DNA of 64,000 nt from Fodinisporobacter ferrooxydans (GTDB lineage: Bacteria > Bacillota > Bacilli > Tumebacillales > MYW30-H2). Within the stretch, counting starts at the first letter, position 1. Every line of letters starts with the position of its first letter. Positions 8,498 through 21,373 of the stretch are shown here, piece by piece. Under the pieces are notes generated by a model. That model had not been told where the DNA came from. It worked only from the letters and a program-made list of their open reading frames with translations, and did no database searches. A program made the position numbers and the translations under genes. The stretch spans positions 1,045,536 to 1,109,535 of the forward strand of contig NZ_CP089291.1 of assembly GCF_022818495.1 (NCBI RefSeq), given 5' to 3'.

Positions 8498-8668
8498 ATG
8501 AAGCGCATTGTAAAAGTTCTTGCTGGACTCACCCTTTTGGTTGCCATGTTTACGGTTCTGGGTACGAATCAATACAACAGCGCCGCATCAACCGCGCCAA
8601 CTTCAACCCAGACATTGACAGCCGCGACTGTACAGCCAGACGAAGCATATTACCCGCGCCCCAGATAA
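8498..8668 (+). CDS. Small exported peptide precursor (56 residues), function unknown
   Basis: Starts at the ATG at 8498 after GGAAGGGG; an in-frame ATG at 8480 lacks a ribosome binding site. N-terminus MKRIVKVLAGLTLLVAMFTVLG is a typical signal peptide (positive charges, hydrophobic core), followed by a Ser/Thr/Ala-rich linker and the C-terminal tail DEAYYPRPR. Size and architecture resemble secreted signalling-peptide precursors of the Phr/PapR kind, but no Rap, NprR or PlcR-type receptor gene is next to it and I recognise no family. The strong dedicated promoter argues that it is a real, well-expressed gene. No clear terminator before the convergent radical SAM gene. Confidence 0.65.
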   Translation: MKRIVKVLAGLTLLVAMFTVLGTNQYNSAASTAPTSTQTLTAATVQPDEAYYPRPR

Positions 8669-8712
8669 AGTACTGTCGATCCATCCTGATTTTGCAAGGT
8701 TTTGTTCGCTTT

Positions 8713-9969
8713 TTATACACGCTTTCGCATGCCTGGGGGAACGTGGGTAAATGAACCTAGAACAACATCCGGACATTCCTCTTTAAAAATCTCCATCATG
8801 GTATTCATTCCTAAAATTTCGCTTTTTGTCGGTGGAATGTGTGCCAGATAATATTCAGGATCAATATTTAAATTCCTTAATTGTATCAGACGCACACCTG
8901 TTTTTCGAATAAACGCAACCATTGCTTCAATTTCTTCTTCCCTGTCGGTAACTCCAGGAAAAATCAAATAATTAATCGATGTATACACACCATGATCGGA
9001 TGCGTAACGGAGGGATGCCGCAACATCGTCAACTCCATATTTTCTGGGTCGATAGTACGCATTGTAATGATCCGGAATGGCACTGATCGTACTCACACGA
9101 ATTAAATCGAGGCCTGCATCGACGATCCTCTTGATTTGTTCTGTGAGCCCGGCATTTGTATTGATATTGATGAATCCTTTTGCTGTGATAGCCCGTGTGC
9201 GCCGTATGGCTTCCGCGATTTCACGTCCGCGGGTCGAAGGTTCTCCCTCACACCCTTGTCCAAAACTGATAATCGAATCTTCATTTTGCAGATGATTGAC
9301 CATTACTTCAACCATTTCATCAACGGTTGGAGCAAATGTCATCCGTGTCTGCGGGGAAGGAAATACGGAGTCGTCCGGCTGCTCCGAGATACATCCGACA
9401 CATCCGGCGTTGCATGTAGAAGATACAGGCAGCGCCCCTTCCCAGCGACGGAAAAACGTATTCTGAGAAGTCAGGCAGCCATATACAAGAGCACAATGAG
9501 AAAGATGTTCATACAAACGGTTATTCGGATAACTTGCCCGCATTTCTGCAACTGTTCTCTCCACTTCATTCTCGGGAAAATTTAGCGGATTCCACTTTTG
9601 CGGCTCGTCACTGCATTTTGCTGCCACATAAAACTGATTGTCTTTCCAAACAACTGCCGTATACCCAAACAAAGGGAAAGGTTCAACATCTTTTTGTTTA
9701 ACGTATCCCGGCAAAAGCAATCGGGTAAACCCTTGCGGCAATAATGCGCCTACAGCGTGATACGTGTCAGGCAAACGCCGTGTCTCATTGGACGTTTTAT
9801 CAACGCCAATTACGCTGGTACCAGGCAATGATACGAGTGTTGCACCCTCCGGCAACGGAATCAATTCATCTTCCATAATATCCGTCAACTGGTCTGCAGT
9901 TCTTCCTAATGCCAGCAAATCCGGATCATCATATATATTGCCATCCAGATCTGCGTACACCGTATACAA
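8713..9969 (-). CDS. Radical SAM protein of unknown substrate
   Basis: Carries the radical SAM cluster motif CNAGCVGC (CX3CX2C; C186, C190, C193 from the TTG start), followed by the glycine-rich GQGCEGEPSTRG and a TIM-barrel-like sequence. The ~180-residue N-terminal part before the cluster motif is unusual and contains two further cysteines (SHCALVYGCL). I place the start at a TTG at 9969 because GGAGGGG lies 6 bases upstream; the ATGs at 9996 and 9984 would overlap that ribosome binding site. It directly follows rho on the same strand. Substrate and reaction cannot be read from the sequence. Confidence 0.85.
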   Translation of the reverse strand: MYTVYADLDGNIYDDPDLLALGRTADQLTDIMEDELIPLPEGATLVSLPGTSVIGVDKTSNETRRLPDTYHAVGALLPQGFTRLLLPGYVKQKDVEPFPLFGYTAVVWKDNQFYVAAKCSDEPQKWNPLNFPENEVERTVAEMRASYPNNRLYEHLSHCALVYGCLTSQNTFFRRWEGALPVSSTCNAGCVGCISEQPDDSVFPSPQTRMTFAPTVDEMVEVMVNHLQNEDSIISFGQGCEGEPSTRGREIAEAIRRTRAITAKGFININTNAGLTEQIKRIVDAGLDLIRVSTISAIPDHYNAYYRPRKYGVDDVAASLRYASDHGVYTSINYLIFPGVTDREEEIEAMVAFIRKTGVRLIQLRNLNIDPEYYLAHIPPTKSEILGMNTMMEIFKEECPDVVLGSFTHVPPGMRKRV

Positions 9970-10013
9970 TACTGACCCCTCCATTAATAAACACAACCGA
10001 TTATAAATTCGCC

Positions 10014-11309
10014 TTATGAATTCGCCGAACTCGCGGACCTTCCGGAGACGATTCGCTCCCTGCCCCGATCGTTATCCTTTTTTAAGCTTTCAAGAAATTC
10101 AATATTTGTCTTGAATTCTGAGAATTTCTTCAGGAATGCTTCAGAGAAATCAGGAGAATCGCTCATCGTCTTCCGCAATGCCCAAATCTTTTCAAGCTCT
10201 AACGGCGTCATCAGCAATTCCTCACGACGCGTTCCGGATTTGCGGATATCCAAGGACGGGAAAATACGTTTTTCAGCCAATTTCCGATCCAAATGCAATT
10301 CCATATTGCCGGTTCCTTTAAATTCTTCATAGATCACATCATCCATTCGCGAACCTGTTTCAACAAGTGCAGTCGCAAGAATTGTCAGACTTCCGCCTTC
10401 TTCAATGTTCCTGGCCGCTCCAAAAAAGCGTTTGGGGCGATGGAATGCAGCAGGGTCAATCCCGCCTGAGAGTGTACGGCCGCTTGGCGGAATGACGAGA
10501 TTATACGCACGAGCCAAACGTGTAATGCTATCGAGCAATATGATGACATCCCGCTTCGACTCGACCAAACGCATGGCACGTTCCAATACCAATTCAGCCA
10601 CTTTTATATGATTTTCCGGTACTTCATCAAATGTTGATGCCACAACTTCCCCACGGACAGATCTCTGCATATCCGTAACTTCTTCCGGACGTTCATCGAT
10701 TAACAATACAAACAGATCAGCATTTGGATAATTTATCGCAATACTGTTTGCGATTTCTTTCAACAGGAGAGTTTTACCGGCTTTTGGCGGGGCTACGATT
10801 AATCCGCGTTGTCCAAACCCTACAGGAGCTAGTAAATCCATAATTCTTGTCGAAATTTTGTCAGGTGTAGTTTCCAGAATTACTTTGCGTTGCGGAAACA
10901 AAGGAGTTAGGGCGGGGAAATGAAGTCGTTCAGGTGATGATTCCGGGCTTTCTCCATTGACGGCACCTACTTGCAAAAGCCCAAAGTACCGTTCGTTTTC
11001 CTTTGGCGGCCGCACTTTACCGGAGACCAAATCGCCTGTTCGCAAATCAAACCTTCGAATCTGTGAAGCAGCCACATAAATATCTTCATTGCTCGGAAGA
11101 TAACCGATCGGCCTTAGGAAACCATACCCTTCCGGCAGAATTTCCAGAATTCCTTCCGCAAACATCAACCCATCTTTCTCAGCGGCTGCTTTCATAATCG
11201 CAAATATTAATTCTCTTTTCTTTAATGTACCATAATATGGTATCTGATACTCTTTCGCCAACTTGTATAATTCCGTTAATTTTTTTCCCTCTAAATCTGA
11301 TACGAGCAA
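10014..11309 (-). CDS. rho: Transcription termination factor Rho
   Basis: Hexameric RNA-dependent ATPase that ends transcription of untranslated RNA. The N-terminal SAP-like and cold-shock RNA-binding region ([20 protein letters not shown]) is followed by the ATPase domain with Walker A APPKAGKT and the Q/R-loop region [21 protein letters not shown]. Normal length (about 431). The frame opens at GTG 11324, but a TTG at 11309 has AGGGAG six bases upstream, so I prefer it. The C-terminus has a short Ser/Arg-rich tail. Upstream lies a 670-base non-coding region with a MITE copy. Confidence 0.96.
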   Translation of the reverse strand: MLVSDLEGKKLTELYKLAKEYQIPYYGTLKKRELIFAIMKAAAEKDGLMFAEGILEILPEGYGFLRPIGYLPSNEDIYVAASQIRRFDLRTGDLVSGKVRPPKENERYFGLLQVGAVNGESPESSPERLHFPALTPLFPQRKVILETTPDKISTRIMDLLAPVGFGQRGLIVAPPKAGKTLLLKEIANSIAINYPNADLFVLLIDERPEEVTDMQRSVRGEVVASTFDEVPENHIKVAELVLERAMRLVESKRDVIILLDSITRLARAYNLVIPPSGRTLSGGIDPAAFHRPKRFFGAARNIEEGGSLTILATALVETGSRMDDVIYEEFKGTGNMELHLDRKLAEKRIFPSLDIRKSGTRREELLMTPLELEKIWALRKTMSDSPDFSEAFLKKFSEFKTNIEFLESLKKDNDRGRERIVSGRSASSANS

Positions 11310-11997
11310 ATGGCACTCCCTCACATTCTAATTGTGTCTAACTGAAATACAATAAATGAAATACAGAAAACAAAATACAATACAACGTGTAATGTGGAAT
11401 TGCGAAGCTGCGTTGTTTTCAATCGCTTTTTGTTATTGATTTACATACGATGCCAGTCCGTCTTTTGAAGAGGATGTTCGAAAAGAGAAACTGGTATTTT
11501 TCATAATACACTAGCAAGATAAAATCTTACATGACATTAAGATACAATCTTACTTTAGGATATTCAAGTATATCATTACTATAACATGTTTGCCCGAGGA
11601 TTCCTATCTTATGCATAGAAAAGAAGTTTTTTCTCCATATTTTCGAGGTCTTTAACAATTTTCAGCACGCAATTCTATTAGAGGATGTTCAAAAAGTAGT
11701 CAAAACTCCACGGCGGATTGCTTTGCCGCATCCCAAAGAGATTTACTCATGTAGCAAACACGTACACTCCGTCGGCTTTTCGTGCTTCGACTTCGCACTC
11801 CTTGTGTCTTACTTGACTACTTTTTGAACACTCACTATTAATTTTTAAGATAGTACCAGAAAACAAAGGAAAAGAGAGGAAAAGAAAGGTTTCTGAAACG
11901 GGAAAACCGATTATCTTCATCATAATGAAAATAACCAATGAAAATAACCGGCCCCTCTTTTACGATCTTACAGCTTATCAATTATGCCATCGTTCAA
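11310..11997. other. Long intergenic region between glpX and rho
   Basis: About 690 bases without a credible gene. It contains MITE copy B (11681-11835) and, at 11470-11485, a 10-base match to the element left end (GAGGATGTTC followed by GAAAAG) that may be a decayed relic. The stretch AATGAAAATAACC occurs twice in tandem at 11925-11950. The rho promoter and leader must lie here. Confidence 0.5.
11681..11835 (+). mobile_element. MITE-like element, copy B (full length, 155 bp)
   Basis: GAGGATGTTCAAAAAGTAG at the left end, CTACTTTTTGAACACTCAC at the right. Target duplication TATTA at 11676-11680 and 11836-11840. Interior has the conserved ACTCCACGGCGGATTG and TCCTTGTGTCTTAC blocks. No coding potential. 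Confidence 0.9.
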
Positions 11998-12966
11998 TTA
12001 CACCATTACCAAATTCGGTTTTCGATCAATATGATGGCGGGACTCCACCATCCGAACCGTACCCGTTTTGGCCCGCATGACAAGGGAATGAGTTGTCGCT
12101 ATATGATTGGGGAGAAAACGTACCCCGCGCAAGAGTTCGCCGTCTGTTACTCCGGTAGCTGCAAAAAAAGCATCATCGCCTTTTACCAAATCATCCATTA
12201 ACAATACTTGGCTTGGATCGGCAATTCCCATATCCACACAGCGCTGAAATTCTTGCTCTGTCTGCGGCAATAAGCGCCCTTGCAATTCGCCTCCCAGACA
12301 CTTGAGTGCTGCAGCAGCCAGCACACCCTCCGGAGCGCCTCCCGTACCGAACATAATATCTACCCCTGTATTTTCAAAAGCCGTATGGATGGCAGCTGCC
12401 ACATCACCATCTGTCAGCAGTTTAATGCGCGCGCCAGAAGCACGAATTTCCTCGATCAATTTTTCGTGACGAGGCCTTTCCAGTACTACGGCAACCACAT
12501 CTTCCACTTGCTTTCCGGTGGCTCTCGCTACATTTTCAATATTTTCCCGCGCGCTTGCATCGATATGAACCTTCCCCTTTGCCAAAGGGCCAACTGCAAT
12601 CTTGTCCATATACATATCAGGCGCGTGCAATAATGTACCTTTCGGCGCAATCGCAACAACAGCCATTGCATTCCACAAACCGCGTGCCAAAATATTCGTT
12701 CCTTCCAATGGATCTACCGCAATATCCACAAAAGGTTCCACACCTGTTCCCAATCTTTCTCCAATATACAGCATTGGCGCTTCATCCATTTCACCTTCAC
12801 CAATCACTACACAACCATCCATCGCTACCGTATCGAAAACCGTCCGCATGGCTGTGGTCGCTGCTTGATCTGCTTCATGCTTTTTTCCCATACCCATCCA
12901 TTTTGCAGCTGCGATTGCGGCCGCTTCTGTAACACGGACAATCTCTAACGTTAATTCACGATCCAT
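11998..12966 (-). CDS. glpX: Fructose-1,6-bisphosphatase, class II
   Basis: Gluconeogenic hydrolysis of fructose 1,6-bisphosphate. GlpX type: [18 protein letters not shown] (metal site), DPLEGTN, and the long [16 protein letters not shown] loop. About 322 residues. I start at the ATG at 12966 (GGAGGG 7 bases upstream); an ATG six bases earlier overlaps that site. In B. subtilis glpX (ywjI) lies near rho, murAB and tal; here the suf region follows where murAB would be expected. Confidence 0.96.
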   Translation of the reverse strand: MDRELTLEIVRVTEAAAIAAAKWMGMGKKHEADQAATTAMRTVFDTVAMDGCVVIGEGEMDEAPMLYIGERLGTGVEPFVDIAVDPLEGTNILARGLWNAMAVVAIAPKGTLLHAPDMYMDKIAVGPLAKGKVHIDASARENIENVARATGKQVEDVVAVVLERPRHEKLIEEIRASGARIKLLTDGDVAAAIHTAFENTGVDIMFGTGGAPEGVLAAAALKCLGGELQGRLLPQTEQEFQRCVDMGIADPSQVLLMDDLVKGDDAFFAATGVTDGELLRGVRFLPNHIATTHSLVMRAKTGTVRMVESRHHIDRKPNLVMV

Positions 12967-13243
12967 TTCCATTCCCTCCGGACAAAAGATTCATCTGTAC
13001 AATTGGACAACTTCATTCTACTATCTGTTATTAAATATAGTATCACATTTAAAAACTATGTTATACAAAATAATATATTTTTCTGTTTTTATTCTACTTA
13101 TACTCGGTTTAGAGAGTATTCATGCGATACAGAAGGTGTTTATGCAATACATATGAAAGTGGGTTGGAAAAATAATTCATATACTCTATCTTGCAGGAGT
13201 TAAAGGATTGTATGTGGAATTTCTCATATCTGGAGGGAACCTC

Positions 13244-14899
13244 GTGGCAAAGAACACAACAATCCAATCTGAAATTGGAAAAATAAAAAAGCGGCAATGG
13301 CGGAGTTGGTTAATCTATCAAATCTCTGTTGCAATCATCGGCACGAGCATGATCGTCTCCTATGTCTATACGCCAACGGGCGGCTGGCAGCATCAATGGT
13401 CAGCCATTCGCAACAAGATCCGGACGTTTTCAACACAGGTTGCGGCACATATCGGATCGTACTCGAATGGGATTACCCCCGCGCCTGTCTCGACCAAACC
13501 ATCTGCAACCGCAGGGGAACCGAATGTATCAGACCGGATATCCTATACGCTTCATGCACAATTATTGCAAGCAACACATTCCATTGAAGGTACGGAAGAT
13601 ATATGGATACCCCAGTTAAATGATAAAGAAGTGAATTTCTACTTATTCACAGAAGATGATCAACCCATTCAGATTCAGGCCGTGACAATGGGAAAGGAAC
13701 GCTTGCCGTTTTCCACAACTGAATATAATTTGCATGTTGCCTTGCCGACGCGTATGAAAGATGCAAATTTGCACATTCAATTTCGCACTCCGGTTTTACA
13801 AGGCGGATTTCGGTATGGAGAAATCGATGATGTCTGGACCATTGGGTATTGGTATCCAATGTTGGCTGTTCGGACTGCACAAGGCAATTGGATCCCAACT
13901 CCAACGCCGCTGGGATTTGGGGACCCATTCATTGAAGACAATGCGGATTATGACGTGACATGGACTTCACCTTCCAATTTCCATTGGTTTACAACCGGCT
14001 CCTTATTGGCGACCAGACAAGCCAACCATTTACAAACCAGTGAATGGAAGATTACGAACGTTAGAAATTTCGCTATGGTTGGCAGCCCGAATTTTATCGA
14101 TCACCCGATTACGACATCCGCTGGAACAACGGTTCATATAGTGACACTGAAAGATTCTACAAGCCATGAACAGCAATTGCACGAAATTGTAAATCAGGCG
14201 GTTGCCGTATACACAAAGGATTTTGGCATGTATTATTATCCGGAGTTGTCTGTAGTCGAAATGCCTTCCGGAACCGTTTTTGCTCAAGAATATCCGGGAT
14301 TGGCGCTGTTTTCCTCAGATATTTGGAATTGGCCGACAGACACCCATTGGATTGCACATGAAATTGCACATGGTTGGTGGTATTATTCCGTAGGAGACTA
14401 TGAAGCAATCACTGAATGGCTGGATGAAGGTTTGGCCGAGTATTCCAGCTTGCTCTATTTAGAAGCGACAAAGGGAAAACAGGCATACGCTCAGCAACTG
14501 AATGATTTACGAAAGTTATGGTTACACCAGGAATCTTTATTGCCAGACGGACAAACGACAAAGATTCCTTCATTGCCGGATAAAATCGATCAGCCGTATG
14601 ACTCGTTTCATACTGCACCTGAGTACTACTATATGATTTATTTGCGCACGACGCTTATGTATGCGGATCTGCGGGAAAAAATGGGAGACCGATTGTTTTT
14701 CGATTGGCTGCGGCAATTCTATTTAAAAAATTCAGGCCATGTAGCCACTCGCAAGACGCTGACAGAAGCTTTGCAAGATACGGCGCCTGCTTTTGTACCA
14801 GTTTTAAACCAGTGGCTCGATACGCCGAATAAAGATTGGATTCCGCACGTTCAGGCGGAAACGAAAACAGGTCAGAAGCAAATGATCGGAAGTAAATAA
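13244..14899 (+). CDS. Membrane-anchored M1-like (gluzincin) metallopeptidase
   Basis: Zinc aminopeptidase-like protein, about 551 residues. It starts at a GTG at 13244 with GGAGGG 6 bases upstream. A short basic N-terminus is followed by one transmembrane segment (residues about 20-42, WLIYQISVAIIGTSMIVSYVY), so the catalytic domain is outside the membrane. The zinc site HEIAHGWW begins at residue 372 with the third ligand Glu395 in EWLDEGLAEY, exactly the HExxH-x18-E spacing of family M1. The usual GAMEN exopeptidase loop is not evident (MPSGTVFAQEYPGLALFS is in its place), so aminopeptidase activity is uncertain. A small membrane protein follows 16 bases later. Confidence 0.88.
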   Translation: MAKNTTIQSEIGKIKKRQWRSWLIYQISVAIIGTSMIVSYVYTPTGGWQHQWSAIRNKIRTFSTQVAAHIGSYSNGITPAPVSTKPSATAGEPNVSDRISYTLHAQLLQATHSIEGTEDIWIPQLNDKEVNFYLFTEDDQPIQIQAVTMGKERLPFSTTEYNLHVALPTRMKDANLHIQFRTPVLQGGFRYGEIDDVWTIGYWYPMLAVRTAQGNWIPTPTPLGFGDPFIEDNADYDVTWTSPSNFHWFTTGSLLATRQANHLQTSEWKITNVRNFAMVGSPNFIDHPITTSAGTTVHIVTLKDSTSHEQQLHEIVNQAVAVYTKDFGMYYYPELSVVEMPSGTVFAQEYPGLALFSSDIWNWPTDTHWIAHEIAHGWWYYSVGDYEAITEWLDEGLAEYSSLLYLEATKGKQAYAQQLNDLRKLWLHQESLLPDGQTTKIPSLPDKIDQPYDSFHTAPEYYYMIYLRTTLMYADLREKMGDRLFFDWLRQFYLKNSGHVATRKTLTEALQDTAPAFVPVLNQWLDTPNKDWIPHVQAETKTGQKQMIGSK

Positions 14900-14915
14900 A
14901 TAGGGGGATTTTCTA

Positions 14916-15083
14916 GTGAAAAAGCAGAAAAAAAACCGCAAATCCCCCCGCCAAAATCATCGAATGCCAGAGAGAACCATCCGCGATTCCAGACGACGGC
15001 GTTTTCTCCGTTGGACTTCACTCGTACTCATCAGCATCATGATCGTTTCGATTTTTGCGGGCTTCTTTGTGGTAAAATGGTAA
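14916..15083 (+). CDS. Small basic single-pass membrane protein (55 residues)
   Basis: Starts at a GTG at 14916 with TAGGGGGA upstream, 16 bases after the M1 peptidase stop, so the two are almost certainly co-transcribed. The first 33 residues are extremely basic (many Lys/Arg, for example DSRRRRFLRW), followed by one hydrophobic helix TSLVLISIMIVSIFAGFF and a short VVKW end. Likely topology is cytoplasmic N-terminus and one membrane pass. No family recognised. It could be a partner or stabiliser of the peptidase. Confidence 0.6.
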   Translation: MKKQKKNRKSPRQNHRMPERTIRDSRRRRFLRWTSLVLISIMIVSIFAGFFVVKW

Positions 15084-15090
15084 CAAATCT

Positions 15091-15561
15091 TTACTCTTGT
15101 ATAATAATAGGCAACTCATTTTCAAAATTCCTCGCAGCTTTTGGCCCTTGTGTGTCATTTAATACATCTGCAAGTGAAATGCCGTCCAGTGCCCGCGCCA
15201 TACTCTCCGCGAGTTTGGCCCAAACACTGCGGGTATCACAAAACTGTGAGCGACTGCAGAAATTTTCCGGCATATCTTCTGTTGCACATGCCATCGGAGA
15301 TATCGACCCTTCCAATGTCCGAACGACTTCTCCCATCGTAATGTCTTTTGGTTCGCGTTCCAACATGTATCCGCCATTGGCGCCGCGAATGCTGCGAACC
15401 AATTGCGCACGGCGCAACGTTAAAAAAATCTGATCCAAAAATTGCTCCGAGATGTCTTCGTTTTCCGCAATCACACGCAACGGCACAGGACTTCCGTTTG
15501 ACAGTTTAGCCAAACATACCAACGCACGCAAACCATATTCGGTACGATTTGACACTTTCAT
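15091..15561 (-). CDS. Rrf2-family transcriptional regulator, probably Fe-S binding
   Basis: 156-residue winged-helix regulator: KVSNRTEYGLRALVCLA at the start, DNA-reading helix around ISEQFLDQIFLTLRRAQLV, wing GANGGYML. Three cysteines, C92, C102 and C108, form C-x9-C-x5-C in the position of the IscR [2Fe-2S] cluster (E. coli uses C-x5-C-x5-C). Last gene downstream of sufCDSUB, so an Fe-S-sensing repressor of the suf operon is the natural reading. A 15-bp palindrome at the suf promoter is a candidate operator. Confidence 0.88.
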   Translation of the reverse strand: MKVSNRTEYGLRALVCLAKLSNGSPVPLRVIAENEDISEQFLDQIFLTLRRAQLVRSIRGANGGYMLEREPKDITMGEVVRTLEGSISPMACATEDMPENFCSRSQFCDTRSVWAKLAESMARALDGISLADVLNDTQGPKAARNFENELPIIIQE

Positions 15562-15622
15562 GTTCGAACTTCACCTGCCATTCCTTGCAATCCTATATTC
15601 CTATTAACAATTCCAGGAGTTA

Positions 15623-15934
15623 TCATGCATCGATTTCAATGAACAATGAATCTCCTTCGACTTCCACCTCATATGTGTCGATCGGTGTCACACATGGAAA
15701 CGCGACAGCCTTTCCCGAACAGACGTCAAATTTGCCGCCATGCTTGGGACAAGCAATGATGTTGCCAGCCAATTTTCCTTCTGTTAACGATTCATTTGCA
15801 TGTGTGCATACATCAGATGTGACAAAATACTTTCCATCTATATTATAAAGTGCAAGATCTTCATACCCAATCACAATGCGTTTCATCTCACCAGGTTGAA
15901 GATCTGACGTTTTGCCGATATTGACTCTTGCCAT
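15623..15934 (-). CDS. Rieske [2Fe-2S] ferredoxin-like protein
   Basis: 103 residues from the ATG at 15934 (GGAGA upstream; the longer frame to 16018 runs into the sufB-Rieske gap). Cluster ligands C43-x-H45 (DVCTHANESL) and C62-x2-H65 (ACPKHGGKFD) are intact. It resembles NirD/biphenyl-dioxygenase-type small ferredoxins that donate electrons. It sits 99 bases after sufB and before the Rrf2 regulator on the same strand, suggesting a role as an electron carrier or Fe-S recipient tied to cluster biogenesis. It has no oxygenase partner nearby. Confidence 0.9.
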   Translation of the reverse strand: MARVNIGKTSDLQPGEMKRIVIGYEDLALYNIDGKYFVTSDVCTHANESLTEGKLAGNIIACPKHGGKFDVCSGKAVAFPCVTPIDTYEVEVEGDSLFIEIDA

Positions 15935-16033
15935 TTTTCTCCGACCTTCCCAACAAGATAGCAAGACTCCAACCGTTGTCCGATACCTACCGAAACGATA
16001 CAAAGCAGTTGGAGTCAAAACTGTATTGCGATA

Positions 16034-17431
16034 TTAACCGATGGAACCTTCCATTTCAAATTTGATCAAACGGTTCATTTCCACCGCATACTCCATTGGC
16101 AGTTCTTTTGTGAATGGCTCAATGAATCCCATGACGATCATTCGGGTCGCCTCTTCTTCAGAAAGACCCCGACTTTGCAAATAGAATAATTGGTCTTCAC
16201 TGACTTTCGACACGGTTGCTTCGTGTTCAAGTGTCACACTGTCATTTTTAATTTCATTGTATGGAATCGTATCCGAAGTAGAACGATCATCCAGAATTAA
16301 TGTATCGCATTTAATATTTGCTTTTGAATTCTCCGCATTTTCGGCAAATTGCGCAAGTCCGCGATATGTGGTTTTTCCGCCATGTTTGCTGATGGACTTG
16401 GAAACAATGGTGGAAGTACAATCAGGAGCTGCATGCACAACTTTCGCACCCGCATCTTGATGTTGTCCGGTGCCGGCAACAGCGATCGACAGGACAGTTG
16501 CTTTTGCCCGCGGCCCCATCATGTATACAGCAGGATATTTCATCGTTAGTTTCGATCCGATATTGCCATCGACCCATTCCATTGTCGCATCTTCATAGGC
16601 AACCGCACGTTTTGTAACCAAGTTGTAAATATTGGGTGCCCAGTTTTGAATGGTCGTATACCGGCAGCGGCCGCGATCTTTCACAATAATTTCTACAACG
16701 GCGCTATGCAAAGAGTTGGTACTGTATATCGGCGCTGTACATCCTTCTACATAATGGACAAAACTGTCTTCGTCGGCAATGATCAATGTCCGCTCAAACT
16801 GTCCCATATTCTCCGAATTAATCCGGAAATATGCTTGCAATGGCACTTCACAGCGTACGCCTTTCGGAACGTAGATAAAACTGCCCCCGCTCCAAACCGC
16901 ACTGTTTAACGCTGCAAATTTGTTATCTTCCGGTGGAATGATAGTGCCGAAATACTCTTTGAAAATTTCCGGATATTCACGCAATGCCGTATCTGTATCT
17001 GTAAACAGGACTCCCATGTCTTCCAGATCTTTTTGCATGCTATGGTATACAACTTCCGACTCGTATTGGGCAGAAACGCCTGCAAGGAACTTTTGTTCCG
17101 CTTCGGTAATTCCGAGGCGATCGAACGTATTTTTAATTTCTTCCGGCACTTCTTCCCAGGATTTCCCCTGCTTTTCGGAAGGCTTTACATAATAAATGAT
17201 ATCATCAAAATCAATCTGGCTTAAATCTCCACCCCATTTCGGCATGGGTTTGGAATTGAAGATTTCCAGTGAACGCAAGCGAAAATCGGTCATCCAACCG
17301 GGTTCGTTTTTCATCATGGAAATTTCTTCAACGACTTTTCGACTTAACCCTTTATTGAACTTTACAACAGAAACGTCTTTATCTCGAAACCCATACTGGT
17401 ATTCTTCCAACTCGGGTAATTGCTTTGCCAT
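16034..17431 (-). CDS. sufB: Fe-S cluster scaffold protein SufB
   Basis: 465 residues. With SufC and SufD it forms the SufBC2D scaffold on which [4Fe-4S] clusters are assembled. Typical sequence: [22 protein letters not shown] at the start, [35 protein letters not shown], and the C-terminal [25 protein letters not shown]. Full length. Separated from sufU by 38 bases in the sufCDSUB operon. Confidence 0.97.
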   Translation of the reverse strand: MAKQLPELEEYQYGFRDKDVSVVKFNKGLSRKVVEEISMMKNEPGWMTDFRLRSLEIFNSKPMPKWGGDLSQIDFDDIIYYVKPSEKQGKSWEEVPEEIKNTFDRLGITEAEQKFLAGVSAQYESEVVYHSMQKDLEDMGVLFTDTDTALREYPEIFKEYFGTIIPPEDNKFAALNSAVWSGGSFIYVPKGVRCEVPLQAYFRINSENMGQFERTLIIADEDSFVHYVEGCTAPIYSTNSLHSAVVEIIVKDRGRCRYTTIQNWAPNIYNLVTKRAVAYEDATMEWVDGNIGSKLTMKYPAVYMMGPRAKATVLSIAVAGTGQHQDAGAKVVHAAPDCTSTIVSKSISKHGGKTTYRGLAQFAENAENSKANIKCDTLILDDRSTSDTIPYNEIKNDSVTLEHEATVSKVSEDQLFYLQSRGLSEEEATRMIVMGFIEPFTKELPMEYAVEMNRLIKFEMEGSIG

Positions 17432-17469
17432 TGGGTAGCCCTCCTTTAGAGTTGCTGATCGGTATTCCT

Positions 17470-20424
<2,955 letters not shown>

Positions 20425-20441
20425 CACCCAATCCCTCCAAA

Positions 20442-21230
20442 CTACGCTTCAACGCCGACAGTTTCATCGACGATTCCAAGTTCAGCTTTTAACCAATCAT
20501 ATCCCTTTGCTTCCAATTCCAATGCCAACTCTTTGCCGCCGGAACGAACAATCTTGCCTTGCATCATCACATGAACAAAATCCGGTACGATATAATCCAG
20601 CAACCGCTGATAGTGTGTAATAATCAAAAATCCCGTTTCTGCAGAACGTTGGGCGTTTACTCCTTGCGCCACAATTTTCAATGCGTCAATGTCAAGTCCG
20701 GAATCGATCTCATCAAGAATGGAAATTCTCGGTTTCAACATCGCCATTTGCAGAATTTCATTGCGCTTCTTTTCACCGCCTGAAAATCCTTCATTCAAAT
20801 ACCGTTCCGAAAAAGAAGGATCCATGCTCAGGTTTTTCATTTCTTTCACCAATTGGCGATGGAACTGCAATACCGGAACCTCATTGCCTTCGCCAAGGCG
20901 GGAATTAATAGCCGTACGAATAAAGTTCGCATTGCTTACGCCAGGTACTTCACTTGGATACTGCATCGCCAAAAATAATCCGGCACGCGCCCGTTCCGTC
21001 ACGGACATCTCCAGAACATCTTGTCCATCCAACGTTACAGAACCATCCGTAATCGTATATTTGGGGTGTCCCATCAGCGCAGATGCCAATGTGCTTTTAC
21101 CGGTTCCGTTCGGTCCCATGATTGCATGAACTTCGCCGCCCTTGATTTCCAGATCCAATCCCTTGAGAATTTGCTTCTCATCAATGGAAACATGCAGGTT
21201 ACGAACTTGAAAATGTGGTTGATTCGACAT
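20442..21230 (-). CDS. sufC: Fe-S cluster assembly ATPase SufC
   Basis: ABC-type ATPase of the SufBC2D complex, first gene of the suf operon. 262 residues: Walker [10 protein letters not shown] near 40, ABC signature [11 protein letters not shown], Walker [13 protein letters not shown], and H-loop [14 protein letters not shown] ribosome binding site. A candidate promoter (21346-21373) and a palindromic operator (21320-21334) lie about 100 bases upstream. Confidence 0.97.
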   Translation of the reverse strand: MSNQPHFQVRNLHVSIDEKQILKGLDLEIKGGEVHAIMGPNGTGKSTLASALMGHPKYTITDGSVTLDGQDVLEMSVTERARAGLFLAMQYPSEVPGVSNANFIRTAINSRLGEGNEVPVLQFHRQLVKEMKNLSMDPSFSERYLNEGFSGGEKKRNEILQMAMLKPRISILDEIDSGLDIDALKIVAQGVNAQRSAETGFLIITHYQRLLDYIVPDFVHVMMQGKIVRSGGKELALELEAKGYDWLKAELGIVDETVGVEA

Positions 21231-21319
21231 ATAAATAGACGCCTCCTACATACTGTGTTACAATATCAGTTGATTTGTATTTAAATGAACATCATTTCTC
21301 GTCATCGAAAATACAATGT

Positions 21320-21334
21320 TGACTAATTTAGTCA
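21320..21334. promoter_or_regulatory. Perfect 15-bp palindrome, candidate Rrf2 operator of the suf operon
   Basis: TGACTAATTTAGTCA, perfect except for the central base. It lies just downstream of the predicted suf transcription start (about +5 to +19), a position typical of repressor sites. An Rrf2-family gene closes the same operon. Confidence 0.55.
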
Positions 21335-21345
21335 TCTTTACTCTT

Positions 21346-21373
21346 ATGTTACCATAATTCTTGCAAAAAACAA
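21346..21373 (-). promoter_or_regulatory. Candidate sigma-A promoter of the suf operon
   Basis: On the minus strand TTGTTT (21368-21373), a 16-base spacer with TATGG before the -10, then TAACAT (21346-21351). Predicted start near 21339. Confidence 0.4.

Noticed and set aside
11470-11485. Ten-base match to the element left end
   Set aside because: Too short and without a right end or duplication; kept only as a possible relic.
11681-11835. Element interior as a coding gene
   Set aside because: No copy has a conserved start with a ribosome binding site, and internal deletions are tolerated.
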